Source: Oscillospiraceae bacterium
GTDB lineage: Bacteria; Bacillota; Clostridia; Oscillospirales; Acutalibacteraceae
Assembly (NCBI GenBank): GCA_902796295.1
Contig: CADBOL010000327.1
Span: forward strand, 1-6,344
Direction: 5' to 3'
Length of the DNA: 6,344 nt
Every line of letters starts with the position of its first letter. Within the stretch, counting starts at the first letter, position 1. The position numbers were made by a program, and so were the translations under genes. Below, in pieces: positions 4,195 to 6,344 of this stretch. The notes beneath the pieces are model-generated. The model worked only from the letters and a program-made list of their open reading frames with translations. It was not told the DNA's origin and did no database searches.

Positions 4195-5259
4195 ATGAAT
4201 TATGAAGGTCTGCCCTGCCCGGTCTGCGGAAGGCACATGCACGAAGACGATGATATAGTGGTCTGCCCCGACTGCGGCACTCCCCAGCACCGCGAATGCT
4301 GGATGGAAAACGGTGAATGCGTGAATTCGGAAAAACACGCGGAGGGCTTTGTCTGGTCCTCAGGGGAAAAGCCCGTATTCACCGAACGGAAACCGGATAT
4401 CCCGGCCGATGCCTCCAGAATATGCCTTAACTGCGGCAGCGAAAACCCCGCCGATGTTTCGGTATGCGGCAGATGCGGCGCTCCTCTCGCCGGCAGTGAA
4501 ATCCGACTTAACACCGATGATGACGGCAACAGCCGCTGCCCCTACTGCGGGATGCCCGTCGAGCCCGGTGACAGGCTCTGCAAAAACTGCGGCGCTCCGC
4601 TCGTTCTCATGCCCCGCTCTTCATTTGCTTCATATGCCGCAGACAGCGGTTTTGAGGAGCAGGAGATAATCGGCGGAAACACCGCGGGTGAGCTCTCCGC
4701 CTATGTGCGCAGGAATGTAAAGCGATATCTGCCTCTCTTCAAAAAATTTGAAAACGGCAGAAAAATCTCATTCAATTTCGCGGCCTTTTTCTTCGGCCCG
4801 CTGTGGTACTTCTTCCGCAAAATGTATAAATTCGGTATTATATTCATAATAGTTCTCGCGGCGGCGTCACCGGTTTTTGCCACCATGAGCAATAAGATGA
4901 TCGATGTGATGGAACCGTATCAGCAGGCAATGAACGACCGCACCCTCTCAAACGAGGACGCAATTAAAATGATGGAGGAACTTGTTACCGCCACAAGGAA
5001 GGATTTCGCAATCGGCTCCGGCCTTATGCTTGCCTGCAATCTTATCTTCGCGTTTCTCGCCGACAGGCTTTATTACAAAAAAATCAGGGATGATTTCGAA
5101 TTCCTGAAAACGGAGGCCATTGAGCCGAATCTGCAGAGAGCGATGATAATCAGGCGCGGCGGGACTTCTCTGCTCAGCGCGTTATGCGGATTCTTTACAT
5201 TCAGGATTGCATCCTATATCATAGTGGTAATCGCAAACTATGCCGCAATGAATCTCTGA
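4195..5259 (+). CDS. Membrane protein with prokaryotic RING-like finger, two zinc ribbons and DUF2628-like domain
   Basis: The protein has 354 residues. The N-terminal finger has Cys8, Cys11, Cys24, Cys27, His32, Cys35, Cys42 and possibly His48, with the signature IVVCPDCGTPQHRECW, as in prokaryotic RING-family treble-clef domains. Two zinc ribbons follow: Cys77/80/91/94 and Cys115/118/129/132. After a polar linker comes a membrane domain opening with FNFAAFFFGPLWYFFRKMY (193-211), the hallmark of DUF2628-type proteins, with hydrophobic helices at about 213-229, 272-289 and 330-350. The cytoplasmic finger array probably binds protein or nucleic acid partners at the membrane; the actual function is unknown, and a ubiquitin-ligase role should not be assumed. 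The ATG at 4195 is chosen because the promoter start lies near 4145 and the finger begins directly after it; the GGAG site at 12 nt is rather distant. It is first in an operon with galU. Confidence 0.88.
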   Translation: MNYEGLPCPVCGRHMHEDDDIVVCPDCGTPQHRECWMENGECVNSEKHAEGFVWSSGEKPVFTERKPDIPADASRICLNCGSENPADVSVCGRCGAPLAGSEIRLNTDDDGNSRCPYCGMPVEPGDRLCKNCGAPLVLMPRSSFASYAADSGFEEQEIIGGNTAGELSAYVRRNVKRYLPLFKKFENGRKISFNFAAFFFGPLWYFFRKMYKFGIIFIIVLAAASPVFATMSNKMIDVMEPYQQAMNDRTLSNEDAIKMMEELVTATRKDFAIGSGLMLACNLIFAFLADRLYYKKIRDDFEFLKTEAIEPNLQRAMIIRRGGTSLLSALCGFFTFRIASYIIVVIANYAAMNL

Positions 5260-5263
5260 GGTG
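5257..5263 (+). promoter_or_regulatory. Ribosome binding site of galU overlapping the upstream stop codon
   Basis: TGAGGTG contains the stop codon TGA of the RING-like gene and the GAGGTG site of galU, 6 nt before ATG 5270. This overlap suggests translational coupling. It also argues against the in-frame GTG at 5261, which lies inside the site. Confidence 0.8.
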
Positions 5264-5269
5264 AATTCA

Positions 5270-6157
5270 ATGAAAATCAAAAAAGCTATAATCCCCGCGG
5301 CGGGTCTTGGAACGAGAGTGCTCCCCGCCTCCAAATCCGTCCCCAAGGAAATGCTCAATATAGTCGATAAACCCGCAATTCAGTATATAGTGGAAGAGGC
5401 GGCAAAAGCCGGAATCGAGGATATACTCATCATCACAAACAGAGGAAAGTCTGTGATAGAAGATCACTTTGACCACTCCTTCGAGCTTGAAACACAGCTC
5501 GCCGCGAACCCGGCAAAGGCGGCTCTCTATGAAAGCGTTAAACGCTGCTCGTCTCTTGCGAATATTTATTTCATACGCCAGAAAGAAACAAAGGGTCTCG
5601 CCCACGCGATCCTCGCGGGCAAATCATTCATCGGCAATGAGCCCTGCGCCGTGCTCTACGGCGATGATGTCATCATAAATGATGAAAACCCCGTTATCGG
5701 GCAGATGTGCCGTCTTTATGAGAAATACGGCAAGGGCATGGTCGGCGTAAAAGCCGTTCCCGAAGAGCTGATTCCGCTCTACTGCACACTTGATGTCACC
5801 CCAGTTGAGGGCGAAGAGCGCCTGATGAACTGCTATAATATAATCGAAAAGCCGAAGAAGGAACAGATTTTGTCTCCCTACGCCATCCTCGGCAGAGTAA
5901 TCCTGCCCGAAGGCGCGTTTGAACTGATTGAAAAAGGCATAGACGCCACTCCCGCGGATAAGGAATTCCTCTTCACCGATACGCTCACCGAGCTCGGCAG
6001 AGCCGGCAATCTTTTCGCCTATGATTTTGACGGAATCAGATATGATATGGGCAATAAGCTCGGCATAATGAAAGCCAACTGTGAGGTCGCGCTGAATCAC
6101 CCCGAAATCGGCGAAAGTTTCAGAGAATATCTCAAAGAGCTCGTAAAGACACTTTAA
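5270..6157 (+). CDS. galU: UTP--glucose-1-phosphate uridylyltransferase
   Basis: GalU makes UDP-glucose from UTP and glucose-1-phosphate in the cytoplasm, supplying cell-wall glycans, glycolipids, capsule and galactose metabolism. The 295-residue length is typical. The nucleotidyltransferase signature KKAIIPAAGLGTRVLPASKS (4-23) is followed by PKEML, VDKPAIQYIVEEAAKAGIED, RGKSVIEDHFD and KGLAHAILAGKSF. The metal/nucleotide segment AVLYGDDVI, the NIIEKPKKEQ sugar-phosphate region, and FLFTDTLTEL with YDMGNKLGIMKAN near the C-terminus complete the family pattern. It begins 10 nt after the stop of the RING-like gene and is probably cotranscribed and coupled with it. All catalytic landmarks appear intact. 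Confidence 0.96.
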   Translation: MKIKKAIIPAAGLGTRVLPASKSVPKEMLNIVDKPAIQYIVEEAAKAGIEDILIITNRGKSVIEDHFDHSFELETQLAANPAKAALYESVKRCSSLANIYFIRQKETKGLAHAILAGKSFIGNEPCAVLYGDDVIINDENPVIGQMCRLYEKYGKGMVGVKAVPEELIPLYCTLDVTPVEGEERLMNCYNIIEKPKKEQILSPYAILGRVILPEGAFELIEKGIDATPADKEFLFTDTLTELGRAGNLFAYDFDGIRYDMGNKLGIMKANCEVALNHPEIGESFREYLKELVKTL

Positions 6158-6179
6158 CCCGGAGCAATGACATTTCCGA

Positions 6180-6208
6180 TTGACAATTTTATAAATATGA
6201 TATAAAAT
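6180..6208 (+). promoter_or_regulatory. Promoter candidate upstream of tRNA-Pro
   Basis: TTGACA (6180-6185), a 17-base AT-rich spacer and TAAAAT (6203-6208) fit the SigA consensus. Expected initiation is near 6215, about 50 nt before the mature tRNA. Start of transcription would fall inside the 5' arm of the hairpin at 6209-6246. Confidence 0.75.
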
Positions 6209-6246
6209 AGCGGAGCACGGCAGCCGCAAAGGAAGCCTGCTCCGCT
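6209..6246. terminator. Large hairpin between galU and tRNA-Pro (terminator candidate, direction unclear)
   Basis: AGCGGAGCA (6209-6217) and TGCTCCGCT (6238-6246) form a perfect 9-bp stem. GGC (6219-6221) and GCC (6235-6237) can extend it past a 1-nt bulge. On the plus strand it is followed by TTAAAAAAGC, not a T-run. On the minus strand it is followed by ATTTTATATC, modestly U-rich. It may end galU transcripts inefficiently, or end leftward transcripts from outside the window. Confidence 0.45.
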
Positions 6247-6263
6247 TAAAAAAGCAAATATTA

Positions 6264-6339
6264 CCGGGTGTGGCGCAGCTGGTAGCGCGCGTGGTTTGGG
6301 ACCACGAGGCCGCTGGTTCGAAACCAGTCACTCGGACCA
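6264..6339 (+). tRNA. tRNA-Pro (anticodon UGG)
   Basis: The gene is 76 nt including encoded CCA (6337-6339). The acceptor stem CCGGGTG/CACTCGG has one G-U pair and C1-G72, characteristic of bacterial tRNA-Pro. The D stem GCGC/GCGC encloses AGCTGGTA with the invariant GG. The anticodon stem CGTGG/CCACG carries loop TTTGGGA with anticodon TGG at 6297-6299. The T stem GCTGG/CCAGT carries loop TTCGAAA. It would read CCN proline codons, most directly CCA/CCG. Nothing in the window shows whether more tRNAs follow. Confidence 0.98.
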
Positions 6340-6344
6340 GAAAA

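Noticed and set aside
5624..6331. 235-codon open frame on the minus strand opposite galU and the tRNA
   Set aside because: Its first residues (MTGFEPAASWSQTTRATSC) are the reverse complement of the tRNA-Pro gene, a well-known spurious annotation, and the rest is antisense to galU.
1..6344. CRISPR array, insertion sequence or prophage genes
   Set aside because: I see no regularly spaced repeats, transposase or integrase motifs, or terminal inverted repeats. The only tandem repeats are the coding octapeptide units at 358-453.

Overview
The window looks like chromosomal DNA from a low-to-mid GC Gram-positive bacterium of the class Clostridia, possibly the Oscillospiraceae/Ruminococcaceae group. 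This rests on the infC-rpmI-rplT operon with Clostridia-like protein sequences, strong AGGAGG-type ribosome binding sites, near-consensus SigA promoters with 17-bp spacers, a tRNA with encoded CCA, and a zinc-ribbon/DUF2628-type membrane protein. The genus cannot be named from the sequence alone.

Left part (1-1445, minus strand). The edge holds the first codons of a secreted protein with a clear promoter. Next is a 389-residue exported alpha/beta hydrolase-like protein. It has a cysteine in the nucleophile position, an octapeptide-repeat linker, and a C-terminal tail resembling a cell-wall sorting signal.

Translation operon (1445-2764, minus strand). infC (IF3), rpmI (L35) and rplT (L20) lie in the classical order behind a strong promoter with an A-rich upstream tract. 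A leader of about 140 nt carries a strong intrinsic terminator just before the infC ribosome binding site. A leader segment could pair with the terminator's 5' arm, which fits L20-controlled attenuation. infC most likely starts at an AUC codon, a non-canonical start in the tradition of IF3 autoregulation.

AT-rich divergent pair (about 2770-3943). A membrane protein (zinc ribbon, TM segment, acidic linker, predicted OB-fold domain) is transcribed leftward from a TTG start. A 75-residue XRE-family regulator is transcribed rightward. A 23-bp palindrome in the shared intergenic region coincides with the -35 element of the leftward promoter and probably with that of the rightward one. This suggests a small self-contained regulatory unit. 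Its base composition is visibly lower in GC than its neighbours.

Right part (4110-6344, plus strand). A consensus promoter drives a multi-zinc-finger membrane protein (prokaryotic RING-like finger, two zinc ribbons, DUF2628-like membrane domain). It is tightly followed by galU (UDP-glucose synthesis), whose ribosome binding site overlaps the upstream stop codon. A promoter-like sequence, a large hairpin and tRNA-Pro(UGG) close the window. No mobile element, CRISPR array or phage gene is visible.
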